Positions 6,564 to 14,591 of a stretch of DNA of 46,770 nucleotides are shown in pieces. A program made the position numbers and the translations under genes. The stretch lies in the IMG/VR virus record IMGVR_UViG_3300002223_000012, positions 1 to 46,770 of that record. One strand, 5' to 3'. Within the stretch, counting starts at the first letter, position 1, and each line of letters opens with the position of its first letter. Below the pieces are notes generated by a model that was not told the origin of the DNA, searched no databases, and worked only from the letters and a program-made list of their open reading frames with translations. Source of the stretch: a virus.

Positions 6564-8072
6564 ATGCCCGATCTCCTTGTCCCTCTCTTCCGGAAACTCG
6601 GGCAAATACGTTGGGATGAAAGTGAAGTAGTTGAGCAGTTAAAAGTAATTCAGTTTTTTATCAAAGAGCGCGATAAACTCAGTCTTATAGACTGTGGCCG
6701 CGCCGAAACAGAATTCCAACGTAGGCTTAGAATGTCTCGTGATGAGTGGTATCGCCTACTTATCAGTCGAGACACAGAGAAACTTCGTTTACTCAAAGAG
6801 CATTGGGAGAAACTGAAACTTCAAAGTCAAAAACCCGGAGCTTATAAGGAGAAACAACAGCCGGCAGAAAAATCAATTTACCCGCAAGGAGGTTGGCTTG
6901 GTGAATTTGTATTTGGATATGGTCGAATTATGGAATCGCCTGATTCTTTTCTATTCTGGTCTGGAGTCGCAGCTTTATCGGCTGTTATACGACGACACGT
7001 TTACGTTAATTTTGGGCCGAAAAATCTTTATCCTAATATGTATGTTATCCTCGTTGCTCCTGCTGGCATGGCCCGAAAAGGAGCGCCGATTAAAGCGGCG
7101 GAAGAGTTTGTAAAGATTATTCCAGATGTTAACTTCATTGATAGGACAACGACGGAGAGGCTCCCGCATGATCTTTCCTATCGCGTTCAGGTTGTGGGTG
7201 GGCAGACAACGAAAGTCCCTTGTGACGCGCAAGCCTTTTTATGTGCTGAGGAATTAGTAGCAATTCTTGACGACCAAAGTTACAACGCGGGAGTGATGAA
7301 GTTTCTTATCGACTGGTGGGATTGCCCTGATAGGAGAGCAACTCGCTCAATTTCTCATAATGTTATTGAGCTTCTTAATCTCCACTTAACACTTCTTGGT
7401 GGGACAACGCCGGGATGGCTTCAAGGGGCTCTCTCTTCCCTCATTGCCGGCGGTGGGATGTTATCTCGGGCAATTTGGGTAGTTGAGAATAGAACGAAGA
7501 AAAGATTGTCGTGGCCTGGATTACCGGATGAGAACATAGCCCGAAGTTTACGGGAGCAAATTGTGTACATCGAAGCTGTAAAGGGCGAATTTTCGATAGA
7601 TAAGAGTAGCTTTGATTGGAATGATGATTGGTATAACAAGTTTAGGGATCACCTTGAAGCAAATGAGTCCGACGCACCAGCACTTGAACGGAGGCAGATT
7701 CATCAGATAAAACTAGCAATGATTCTTGCCCTTAGCGAAGGAAAAGATTTAGTTATAACTCCCGAGCTACTCCAGGTAAGTAGCGATATTCTTGATAAGC
7801 AAGAGGAAGGAGCGCCAGAATTAGCTAGGATTCTCACGGCTAATCCGAAGGGTCGGGAAAGTTTAATGATTCTTGGTCATATGCAACATAATGGGGGATT
7901 CATCTATCATTCTGATCTACTTAGGAGATTAAGTCCTTATGGAATTAATAAAGACGAATTGAAACAAATGATAGACACTCTCGAAGAAAGTGGGGAAATT
8001 GAAGTGGACATGGATACAACAAAGGGTCGGCCGGCAAAAATATATCGGTTGAAGAAAGGAAAGAAACCATGA
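6564..8072 (+). CDS. DUF3987/helicase-like ATPase with C-terminal winged helix
   Basis: The 502-aa protein has a helical N-terminus (1-105), a RecA-fold-like core (about 110-330) and a C-terminal winged helix (about 430-495). The P-loop region (APAGMARKG, 165-173) is degenerate compared with GxxxxGK[ST]. AFLCAEELVAIL (224-235) resembles Walker B, and LLGGTTPGWLQGAL followed by GGGMLSRAIWV fits DUF3987-type phage proteins, which often stand where a replicative helicase is expected. It lies just downstream of polymerase and MazG and overlaps the GroES gene. I call it a probable replication ATPase; helicase activity is not proven by sequence. Confidence 0.7.
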   Translation: MPDLLVPLFRKLGQIRWDESEVVEQLKVIQFFIKERDKLSLIDCGRAETEFQRRLRMSRDEWYRLLISRDTEKLRLLKEHWEKLKLQSQKPGAYKEKQQPAEKSIYPQGGWLGEFVFGYGRIMESPDSFLFWSGVAALSAVIRRHVYVNFGPKNLYPNMYVILVAPAGMARKGAPIKAAEEFVKIIPDVNFIDRTTTERLPHDLSYRVQVVGGQTTKVPCDAQAFLCAEELVAILDDQSYNAGVMKFLIDWWDCPDRRATRSISHNVIELLNLHLTLLGGTTPGWLQGALSSLIAGGGMLSRAIWVVENRTKKRLSWPGLPDENIARSLREQIVYIEAVKGEFSIDKSSFDWNDDWYNKFRDHLEANESDAPALERRQIHQIKLAMILALSEGKDLVITPELLQVSSDILDKQEEGAPELARILTANPKGRESLMILGHMQHNGGFIYHSDLLRRLSPYGINKDELKQMIDTLEESGEIEVDMDTTKGRPAKIYRLKKGKKP

Positions 8073-8356
8073 TCCGCCCCGTTGGTCATAATGTTTTAAT
8101 CAAAACTTTCAAAGACGAGGTGAAATACAAGAATATTCTTTTCGTCCCTGACACTGCAATGAAAAGATCATGTGAGGGTGTTGTGTTAAAGGTGGGGGAA
8201 CGGTGCTTTCAAGTTAACCAAGGAGATTGGGTTATCTTCAGCCGAAAACAAGCCCATGATGTTGATGAGTATTTTGTTGGGGGACAACACGTTATCGTAG
8301 ATGAACGTGGAGTGATGGTTGTTATAGAAGAAGAGGTGAAAGATATTGCTTACTGA
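8069..8356 (+). CDS. GroES-like (Cpn10) co-chaperonin
   Basis: The 95-aa product follows the GroES pattern: RPVGHNVLIK at the N-terminus, a mobile-loop region ending in ILFVPDTA, then EGVVLKVG, VNQGDWVIF and an EYFVGG-to-VIVDERGVMVVIE ending. Length equals normal GroES. Phage co-chaperonins such as T4 gp31 pair with host GroEL to fold the capsid protein. No GroEL is present here, so it must use the host's. The gene overlaps its upstream neighbour in ATGA fashion. Confidence 0.85.
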   Translation: MIRPVGHNVLIKTFKDEVKYKNILFVPDTAMKRSCEGVVLKVGERCFQVNQGDWVIFSRKQAHDVDEYFVGGQHVIVDERGVMVVIEEEVKDIAY

Positions 8357-8549
8357 ACTCTATTCAACACTTCATAAATGCTCTTCATGCGGATTTATAG
8401 CAGAGGAAGAAGCAACTATTTATTCGGTTCGTTATCACCCTCCATGCTTAACTCCAATGGTAGTTATAAGGATAAGCAAATTAGGACTAAATAATAAGCC
8501 AGAAAAAATAATTTACGATGCCCCCTTCACCGCGAGGAATGGAAAATAA
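8346..8549 (+). CDS. Small CxxC protein, 67 aa
   Basis: Begins at TTG, with GAGGTGAAAG upstream as ribosome site, and overlaps the GroES gene by 11 bases. CSSC at residues 12-15 and a later Cys (HPPC) suggest a zinc site. The rest is short beta strands. Function is unknown. Its TAA shares a base with the next ATG. Confidence 0.55.
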   Translation: MLTELYSTLHKCSSCGFIAEEEATIYSVRYHPPCLTPMVVIRISKLGLNNKPEKIIYDAPFTARNGK

Positions 8550-8797
8550 TGTTTGTTGATATGTTTTCAGCAGATGACTATTCAGAAGAAATTCAACTCA
8601 AAGTTCTTGTCAACCTCACTCTCCTCGATCTCGTGCGTGAGCTAAAACAAGGTGAAATCTTGACTACAGAATGGCTAGAGGATAAATCCCATGATGCGGA
8701 ATTTAGGATAATCGTCCAGGGCCGACGTGTAGGTGTAGGGGAAGGAAACAAGATAATCGACCCGCAAGATGGAAAACCGCTAATTATCTCGGGGTGA
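8549..8797 (+). CDS. Hypothetical acidic protein, 82 aa
   Basis: ATG overlaps the upstream stop (TAATG). It has a helical N-terminus rich in Leu and Glu, then strand-like segments (EFRIIVQGRRVGVG). No family is recognised. It lies between two Cys-rich small proteins in the early operon. Confidence 0.6.
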   Translation: MFVDMFSADDYSEEIQLKVLVNLTLLDLVRELKQGEILTTEWLEDKSHDAEFRIIVQGRRVGVGEGNKIIDPQDGKPLIISG

Positions 8798-8799
8798 TT

Positions 8800-8940
8800 A
8801 TGGTAAGCGTGACTCCGCCGGAAACGGTTTGTGATAGCTGTGGATTAGTAATAAAAACCGAAAAGATTTGCATAAGATGTTGGAGATGCGTTAACTGTCA
8901 TGTTGGTGAACATGGAAAGGACTTGAAATGCGGAAATTGA
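8800..8940 (+). CDS. Cys-rich zinc-ribbon peptide, 46 aa
   Basis: The ORF follows the previous stop after two bases. It carries CDSC (residues 11-14), CIRCWRCVNC (24-33) and a final C-G-N. Seven Cys and two His in 46 residues suggest one or two zinc sites. Function is unknown; small zinc peptides of phages often bind host proteins. It overlaps the next ORF by 13 bases. Confidence 0.55.
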   Translation: MVSVTPPETVCDSCGLVIKTEKICIRCWRCVNCHVGEHGKDLKCGN

Positions 8941-9080
8941 ATTTGAGTAACTCAGCTAAGAAGGAATTGCTAAAATTCTTGGTGGAATTTTACATAAAGG
9001 GACGAGTTATCATAGGGCCGTTATATAATATGGGCTGGAATAGCGCGATAGATGCTTTAGTGAAGGAATTAAAAAAATAA
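8928..9080 (+). CDS. Small basic helical protein, 50 aa; last rightward gene before the convergence
   Basis: ATG lies inside the end of the Cys-rich ORF. The helical, Lys-rich protein begins MRKLNLSNSAKKELLKFLVE and ends in AIDALVKELKK. No family is recognised. Gene orientation reverses just downstream. Confidence 0.5.
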   Translation: MRKLNLSNSAKKELLKFLVEFYIKGRVIIGPLYNMGWNSAIDALVKELKK

Positions 9081-9082
9081 TA

Positions 9083-9119
9083 ATCACCTCCTTCCCTAAT
9101 CAGGTTCGATCACCTCCTT
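9083..9119 (-). promoter_or_regulatory. Two ideal Shine-Dalgarno sequences in the convergent gap (leftward strand)
   Basis: The plus strand reads ATCACCTCCTT twice (9083-9093 and 9109-9119), which copies the 3' tail of 16S rRNA. Read leftward, each is a perfect AAGGAGGTGAT ribosome site, but neither is followed by a plausible gene: the frame after the second closes within about 25 codons, inside the opposite-strand gene. They may be remnants of a lost gene start. Confidence 0.5.
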
Positions 9120-9188
9120 TTAGTAAGACTTTTTCTTTGGAGGCTTTGTAGCTTGGCCCTTCTTTGTTTTCATCTGATTGCCTGGCAT
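9120..9188 (-). CDS. Tiny basic peptide, 22 aa
   Basis: Good leftward ribosome site (AAGGGGGGTGA) seven bases before the ATG. The peptide (MPGNQMKTKKGQATKPPKKK then SY) is strongly basic, with no Asp or Glu. It is the last leftward ORF. It could be a nucleic-acid-binding peptide or a non-functional end. Confidence 0.4.
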   Translation of the reverse strand: MPGNQMKTKKGQATKPPKKKSY

Positions 9189-9194
9189 TGTTTA

Positions 9195-10652
9195 TCACCC
9201 CCCTTCCATTTGGCCTATTAAAGTCATTGCTTTTTGCCATAATTTTAAATTATCCGGGTTATGAATAATTTTTGTAGAAAGCCCAAGAGATTCTAGAAGT
9301 GCATCCTTTTCAGAGTTACTCAATCCAACATACTTTGTGTATCCTTTATTATAGCTTTTATAATCATATTCCGGTAATTTAGCTTTAGAAATTTCATCCT
9401 TCATTATTCCGGCACTTTTCCACTTATTAAATTTGTGCTCCCAAATAGACAATTCTACAGGTTTCATAGTTTTTATGACGTTATCAGAAAATCCGAGATG
9501 AGTATTTAGCCATTCTTTAAAACTAAAAGTGTCGGTAAATTCTTTACTCAGTCCAAAAGGAACTGATGGTTGATAATTTTCCATTTCGGGTAATACCAAT
9601 CCTCCCTCTTTTCCCCCAAGAGGGATTTTCTTATAAGTTTCGTTAAGAGAGAGTGGCTGACTCCCCATAGCTTCCTCAAATTTCCTACCCAAATCAGCTT
9701 TAGACCTACTATACCGCGAACCAATTCTAGGGCCGCCACCTTCTGATCTTACACTCATTAATTCCAATGGAATAGCCTTCTTCGTATCAAGAACTCTTAA
9801 CTCACCTTCGAAATACCTTTTCGGGTTATAAAGTAAGCCCTCAATTTCTCTACTCCTTAAAGCCTCTGAAAGAGCGGTGTTGAATTCTTTTGTATTGCTC
9901 GCCCCGACCAATTTTGGAAATGAAGCGAAGAAACTTTGTTGGCCAGTTGGAATGTACCTTCGCATCTTATTCATTTCAAATAACTTTGGAACAACTTCCA
10001 TAAAGGGGAGATTATGCAACTTCGCAAAATCTTCCATTTTTAGAGCAGTATTAAATAACTCGTCACCTGAAGGAGTTTTAACAGAAGTCTTGTTTAAAGC
10101 ATCAATATAAGACTCAACAAGTTTCTTTTGAACCTGTTCACCCCACGCCGGCTGAATTTGGCTCGGTTTCATCGTTGGTGCTACACGAAGGACATCTGCA
10201 CCAAAAGAGTATGCTTTAGTTGGAGTGGTAGTTAAACTAACTCCAGATGGTTCACCGAATCGAAGACTAAATCTTTCCCCAACCCGTGACGGATCAAAAC
10301 CTTTTCTGAGAATTTGGGAACCAGTACCGACATCAGTCCCGTGAAACCACCCTCCCCGAATAATCTTTTCAACCATCTTAGCAAAGTCACTTGGTAATTC
10401 ACTAAGCTCAACTGGTTGCTTAACCTGCCTTTTTATAAAATCACGATATGCACTCTGAACAGCTTTACTCGCCCCCGGCATTGCCGTTTCAGTAATATCG
10501 GGAGATGAAGGACCTAACGCGCCGAGGACGCTATGAATTAATTCGCTAATGTAATCTAATGGAGGAAATCCTTTAGGTTCGTAGACGGATTTGCCCTGCG
10601 GACCTGCACTTATCTGCGCCTCATTAGGATCGAATGGATTAGCTATGGGCAT
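9195..10652 (-). CDS. Ejection-module protein with ADP-ribosyltransferase-like motifs
   Basis: In the 485-aa protein, residues 101-160 read GWFHGTDVGTGSQILRKGF, then GVSLTTTPTKAYSFGADVLRV. This is the H-G-T, strand, S/T-T and A-x-x-FG order of PARP/KptA-type ADP-ribosyltransferases. A second block (271-289: EGLLYNP, then YFEGELRVLD) adds an E282-G-E284 that could hold the catalytic Glu, with about 110 residues inserted between. The gene ends the virion block after three ejection-type proteins, so the product may enter the host with DNA, as T4 Alt does; that is inference. No clear ribosome site precedes the ATG. The last 100 residues are unassigned. Confidence 0.5.
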   Translation of the reverse strand: MPIANPFDPNEAQISAGPQGKSVYEPKGFPPLDYISELIHSVLGALGPSSPDITETAMPGASKAVQSAYRDFIKRQVKQPVELSELPSDFAKMVEKIIRGGWFHGTDVGTGSQILRKGFDPSRVGERFSLRFGEPSGVSLTTTPTKAYSFGADVLRVAPTMKPSQIQPAWGEQVQKKLVESYIDALNKTSVKTPSGDELFNTALKMEDFAKLHNLPFMEVVPKLFEMNKMRRYIPTGQQSFFASFPKLVGASNTKEFNTALSEALRSREIEGLLYNPKRYFEGELRVLDTKKAIPLELMSVRSEGGGPRIGSRYSRSKADLGRKFEEAMGSQPLSLNETYKKIPLGGKEGGLVLPEMENYQPSVPFGLSKEFTDTFSFKEWLNTHLGFSDNVIKTMKPVELSIWEHKFNKWKSAGIMKDEISKAKLPEYDYKSYNKGYTKYVGLSNSEKDALLESLGLSTKIIHNPDNLKLWQKAMTLIGQMEGG

Positions 10653-10657
10653 TCGGA

Positions 10658-10673
10658 TTAACGAAATCGTTAA
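10658..10673. repeat. Short inverted repeat between the last two large ejection genes
   Basis: TTAACGA and TCGTTAA are separated by two bases. It lies exactly where a ribosome site for the downstream leftward gene would be expected, and no Shine-Dalgarno sequence is visible there. It could be a DNA-binding site or a small hairpin affecting translation. Confidence 0.45.
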
Positions 10674-10691
10674 CTAAGATTAACAAGATTA

Positions 10692-13600
10692 TCAACGAGA
10701 CTTCGTCCCACCCGGCTCGCCCCAACCAAAGACCAAAGAATCGAAATCAAATCCTGCCTCTGGCGATTGAATATCACGTTTTGTTGCTAAGGTGCTTTGT
10801 AAGGGAGTCATGCCACGTCCCCAACGTTGAACAGCATTCATTCCTGGGAGGTAATTCTTTGCTAAGTTTTTAGCCATGCTTTGATAATCAAGTTGGGTTA
10901 GGTCTTTAAGCATGGTAACGTAAGATTGGAGAAGTGGGGTATAGGGATTTAATCCAATAAGCCCAGGGGGGCTTAATTGGTAAGCGAGGCTTGTGAGCCC
11001 GGTTGCACCAGCAAGGAAAGAGGCGATTGATTGCTGATAAACAAGAGCCTTTAGAAAGGCGTATCGTTCTTGAGGATGTAACGCCTCAATGAATTTCCCA
11101 AACTCCTGTGGTGCTCCTTGCGCTGCCATACGATGAGCAAAATTGATATGGTCCCCAACTTTAGGACCCTGCCTTAAAAGGAGTCCCATCGCTCCCATGT
11201 GTTTTATAGAAAATGTATTAAACTGCATAACAGCTTCACCTAGAGGACTTGCTATTCTTCCTACAATTCCACCTCTTGTTAATCCACCAACAACTCCTGT
11301 ATGAACGGGCGACCTAAAACCCTCGCCATAAAGAAAATTTGTAATATTTGTTGTGTAGGTTGATGCTCTTTTAAGAGCAACAACAAAATCAGGATCATTT
11401 AGAGTTGCTGGATTGAAATTCTTGGCTGCCCGACGAATTGCTTGTTGATGAGCCTCATAAACCGTAACCCGATTCAAAATTTCGGCGGCGCGCATACCGA
11501 GGAAGCTCGCACTGTAAACTTTATCGTATAACCACTCCATCCCGTAAAGAGCAGCTTTCCAATTTCCGGCATTGACTCTAGTAAGGTTAGGTGTGAAAAG
11601 CTCTTCCATATCGTGAACAACACCTAAATCACGATAATGTTTCAAAGCTTTTGGAGAAAAAAGAACTTCGGTGAGTGTTCCCATTCCTTTAGCGTAACCA
11701 AGCATTAAGTCAAAGCCGGCTGCGATAGGACTTGCGGGAATTCTAGCTAATCCGTCTGTAATTGGCTGTGTTGTATTAAGAAGCATCGTTCGGAGATTAG
11801 CTCCGATCATAGCTGCGTAATTCATCCTCTTCGTTGAAGTAACAAAACTATTTAGCGATTTATCAGCTATACTAACTTTCGGAACCTGAATAACGATTTC
11901 CTGACCAGTTGAAGTTACAAATTTCGCCGTACTACTTGGAAATGATTTTGCAATAATATTATCAATTTTAGATGCGGTATGAGAAAAATCAGCCATATCA
12001 GGAGAAATTTGCTTACCCGAAACGCTATCAAGATGCCACTGGATAAACTTTTTATTGGAAGGTGAAGTTTCAGCATTTTTAAGAATCTCACCGTATGCTA
12101 AGTAATTTCGCCAAGATTTTTCCTTAGTCACATATTTTGAAAGGCCATCAAGAACCTCCCAAACATTCGCATTCACTTCAAGTTTAACTGGATTAGTTCC
12201 AAATGGAATGTTGACAAGATTATTAACTCCATTTGTCTTAATCATTCCGCCAATCATACTCGCAAAACCGTGGCCCTGTTTACCCGCCGAAAGAACAATT
12301 TCAGGGACTAAATTAAGAACATAGTTATAATCAGGAGGTACAGGGGGTTCTCCAATAGATGCTCTATGTTTATTAACAAGGGGAATAACTTCTTTTTTGG
12401 ACCATTGCTGAATATCGGAAATAACAGCAACTTCCTGTTTAGTATACTTATCAGTTTTTGAAGGAACCCCTACTAAGGCACGAGTGAGTTTTTGGCTAGT
12501 CTCTTCAGAAGCTCCAACTAATTTCCTAAATCCCCGAACCATTTGCTGAGACTCATATTCAGAAACAGCAGCAGTAGTTTTTGCGTCAAATATTAATTTA
12601 GCTGCAACATCATATTCTTTCTTGTTTTTCATTCCGTAAGTTATTGCAGCGTCGAAAACATAACGATAGCCACCAAAATCCTTACCATCAGGTTGCGTCG
12701 TTAGTTGGACATCTATTCTATTGGCAGGCGGAACCCGTGTCCGGCCGCCGCCGAATGGATACCAAAATCCGCCCTCGTCTTTAAGTAATTCCCAAACACT
12801 TCCACCACTCGGAGCCGGAGTATCTAACCCATTAGCGATACGTTCTGCTGTTTCATCAACTGAAAGCTGCTCGGCTTGGGTTGTTAACTTGTTTATTGGT
12901 ATAGCATACTTCGTTCCTTTAGAATCAATAACGCGAACAGTATTATTATTAATAATTCCTTCAACAACAACCTTTTCACCATTACTTTTAAATACTTCTT
13001 CGCCTATACCAAACTTAGATTCTAATTTTCCTGTAACTTTCGCAAAGGGAACAAAGTAACTACCACTACCTTCCATTGGACCTACGCGAATTCCAGTTGG
13101 AAACTTTTCAAGCACTTTAACGACTTTACCGCTTGCATAAACAAGATCACCAACGATTGAATCCGCTTCTTCTATGAACGACGCTTTAACAGCCGTTTCA
13201 GGAACTATCGCTGAAACGGCTCCGCCAGGAGCTATAGTAATATTCATCGGCCCAAGAACATTATCAACAGTAGCTTTAGCTCTTGGATACCTATTAAGAA
13301 TCTGCTCCGCTGATTGGAGGAATCCAGGTATCGGCGGCTGATTCGGAGCATTCGCAGCAGCTTGTAACACAGGATTAACTTCTCTAGAAATTGCTCTTTG
13401 TCCCGCTGTAAGCAACTCAGTTGTTTCACTTGCTGGTTCTGTTGTGAGTGTACCAAAAGCGGGGGGTGGAGGTGGTTCAGGAGGTGAAAAAGGCGTCGTC
13501 GGAGGGGTGACGACAGGGGGCTTCCCGAATTCTCGACCCGAAGTTGCAGGGATTAACGATACAGGCGGGCGAATATAACCAACCGTCGTAGCTTCACCAA

Positions 13601-14591
13601 TATCTTGCGCGATAGATTCTTCAAGTTGATAACGAGTTTGCCGACCCATTGGGCCAGTAGATTCATTAATTGACTTAATCATTGCCCTTTTAGAAATCGG
13701 ATGTAACGCATCCCAACCAGCTTTACCAATTTGGTGAAATCCGTGAAATCCCAAGAGAACACCAGATATTTTTGCAAATTCTCCACCAAATTCTGTAGCT
13801 AATCCATCAACACTTATATGACCTTTTTGTATGCTATCGGCTAATCTGTGAGAAAAAGTTTGATAAGCCGCTATCGCTCCACCTTGAAGGGAAGCGTTGG
13901 TCACAGCGCGAGCAATAGCAGGATACCTGACAAAATATTGAAATAAAGCTGTAGCTGCTTGCGGGATTTGCGCTCCTGCCTGAAGAGCCTTTAACTGAAA
14001 TATAGGAAGCGTAATGAGAATATCCGTTGCCATCATTCCCGCATTTTCAGCAGAAAAGAAATCCGGAGCCAGTTGTGGCTTTTCGCCGGGCGAAACTATC
14101 GCTCCTCCACCCGGTAATCCACGAAAGACTCCACGAGCAAATTGTGGAGTTTTTCCAACTGGTAAATTACCGAAGGGAGTCTCTAAAACAGATTCGGGAG
14201 GGAGATTGAATGCCGGCCTTATATTTTCATTTATTAAATTCTTGTAATAGTTATAATACAAATCAACGGCTGGACCAACAAGCGCAGTAGTTCCCATCCT
14301 CGGTCTTGCTGCAAGTTCCTGAGCATGACGCTGTTCAGTCTCTGCTAAGTTAGGAAGCGATACTGGATTAATCGCCGGTTTTGCCACCATCGTTTCTTCA
14401 GGAGATACTGAAGGAAATCCTAAATTCTGCTTTGCGACAACCTTTTCATTTTCAGGTAACCCATTATATTCACTTGTTTGCTCAAGAAATCCCTGAATAG
14501 TTTTCATGATATCAGGATTTCTCGACATGAAAGAATATCGTTCTTCCTGTGGAAGTCCGTAAACGTGTCTTATGATTTCTTGTGGTTCCAC
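10692..14591 (-). CDS. Very large internal virion / ejection-type protein, 1299 aa
   Basis: GTG start directly after the upstream stop. The N-terminal third is helical. Residues about 360-385 are a Pro-rich linker (TPPTTPFSPPEPPPPP). Residues about 475-575 hold two successive SH3/KOW-like beta units (VGDLVYASGKVVKVLE and IGEEVFKSNGEKVVVEG). The C-terminal half is long helices with Gly/Ala-rich hydrophobic stretches (SIASFLAGATGLTSLAYQL). Size and position after the tail genes match the largest ejected core proteins of podoviruses (T7 gp16 role) or large polyvalent proteins. No lytic transglycosylase motif is evident. Probable role: forming the channel that carries DNA through the cell envelope. 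Confidence 0.65.
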   Translation of the reverse strand: MEPQEIIRHVYGLPQEERYSFMSRNPDIMKTIQGFLEQTSEYNGLPENEKVVAKQNLGFPSVSPEETMVAKPAINPVSLPNLAETEQRHAQELAARPRMGTTALVGPAVDLYYNYYKNLINENIRPAFNLPPESVLETPFGNLPVGKTPQFARGVFRGLPGGGAIVSPGEKPQLAPDFFSAENAGMMATDILITLPIFQLKALQAGAQIPQAATALFQYFVRYPAIARAVTNASLQGGAIAAYQTFSHRLADSIQKGHISVDGLATEFGGEFAKISGVLLGFHGFHQIGKAGWDALHPISKRAMIKSINESTGPMGRQTRYQLEESIAQDIGEATTVGYIRPPVSLIPATSGREFGKPPVVTPPTTPFSPPEPPPPPAFGTLTTEPASETTELLTAGQRAISREVNPVLQAAANAPNQPPIPGFLQSAEQILNRYPRAKATVDNVLGPMNITIAPGGAVSAIVPETAVKASFIEEADSIVGDLVYASGKVVKVLEKFPTGIRVGPMEGSGSYFVPFAKVTGKLESKFGIGEEVFKSNGEKVVVEGIINNNTVRVIDSKGTKYAIPINKLTTQAEQLSVDETAERIANGLDTPAPSGGSVWELLKDEGGFWYPFGGGRTRVPPANRIDVQLTTQPDGKDFGGYRYVFDAAITYGMKNKKEYDVAAKLIFDAKTTAAVSEYESQQMVRGFRKLVGASEETSQKLTRALVGVPSKTDKYTKQEVAVISDIQQWSKKEVIPLVNKHRASIGEPPVPPDYNYVLNLVPEIVLSAGKQGHGFASMIGGMIKTNGVNNLVNIPFGTNPVKLEVNANVWEVLDGLSKYVTKEKSWRNYLAYGEILKNAETSPSNKKFIQWHLDSVSGKQISPDMADFSHTASKIDNIIAKSFPSSTAKFVTSTGQEIVIQVPKVSIADKSLNSFVTSTKRMNYAAMIGANLRTMLLNTTQPITDGLARIPASPIAAGFDLMLGYAKGMGTLTEVLFSPKALKHYRDLGVVHDMEELFTPNLTRVNAGNWKAALYGMEWLYDKVYSASFLGMRAAEILNRVTVYEAHQQAIRRAAKNFNPATLNDPDFVVALKRASTYTTNITNFLYGEGFRSPVHTGVVGGLTRGGIVGRIASPLGEAVMQFNTFSIKHMGAMGLLLRQGPKVGDHINFAHRMAAQGAPQEFGKFIEALHPQERYAFLKALVYQQSIASFLAGATGLTSLAYQLSPPGLIGLNPYTPLLQSYVTMLKDLTQLDYQSMAKNLAKNYLPGMNAVQRWGRGMTPLQSTLATKRDIQSPEAGFDFDSLVFGWGEPGGTKSR

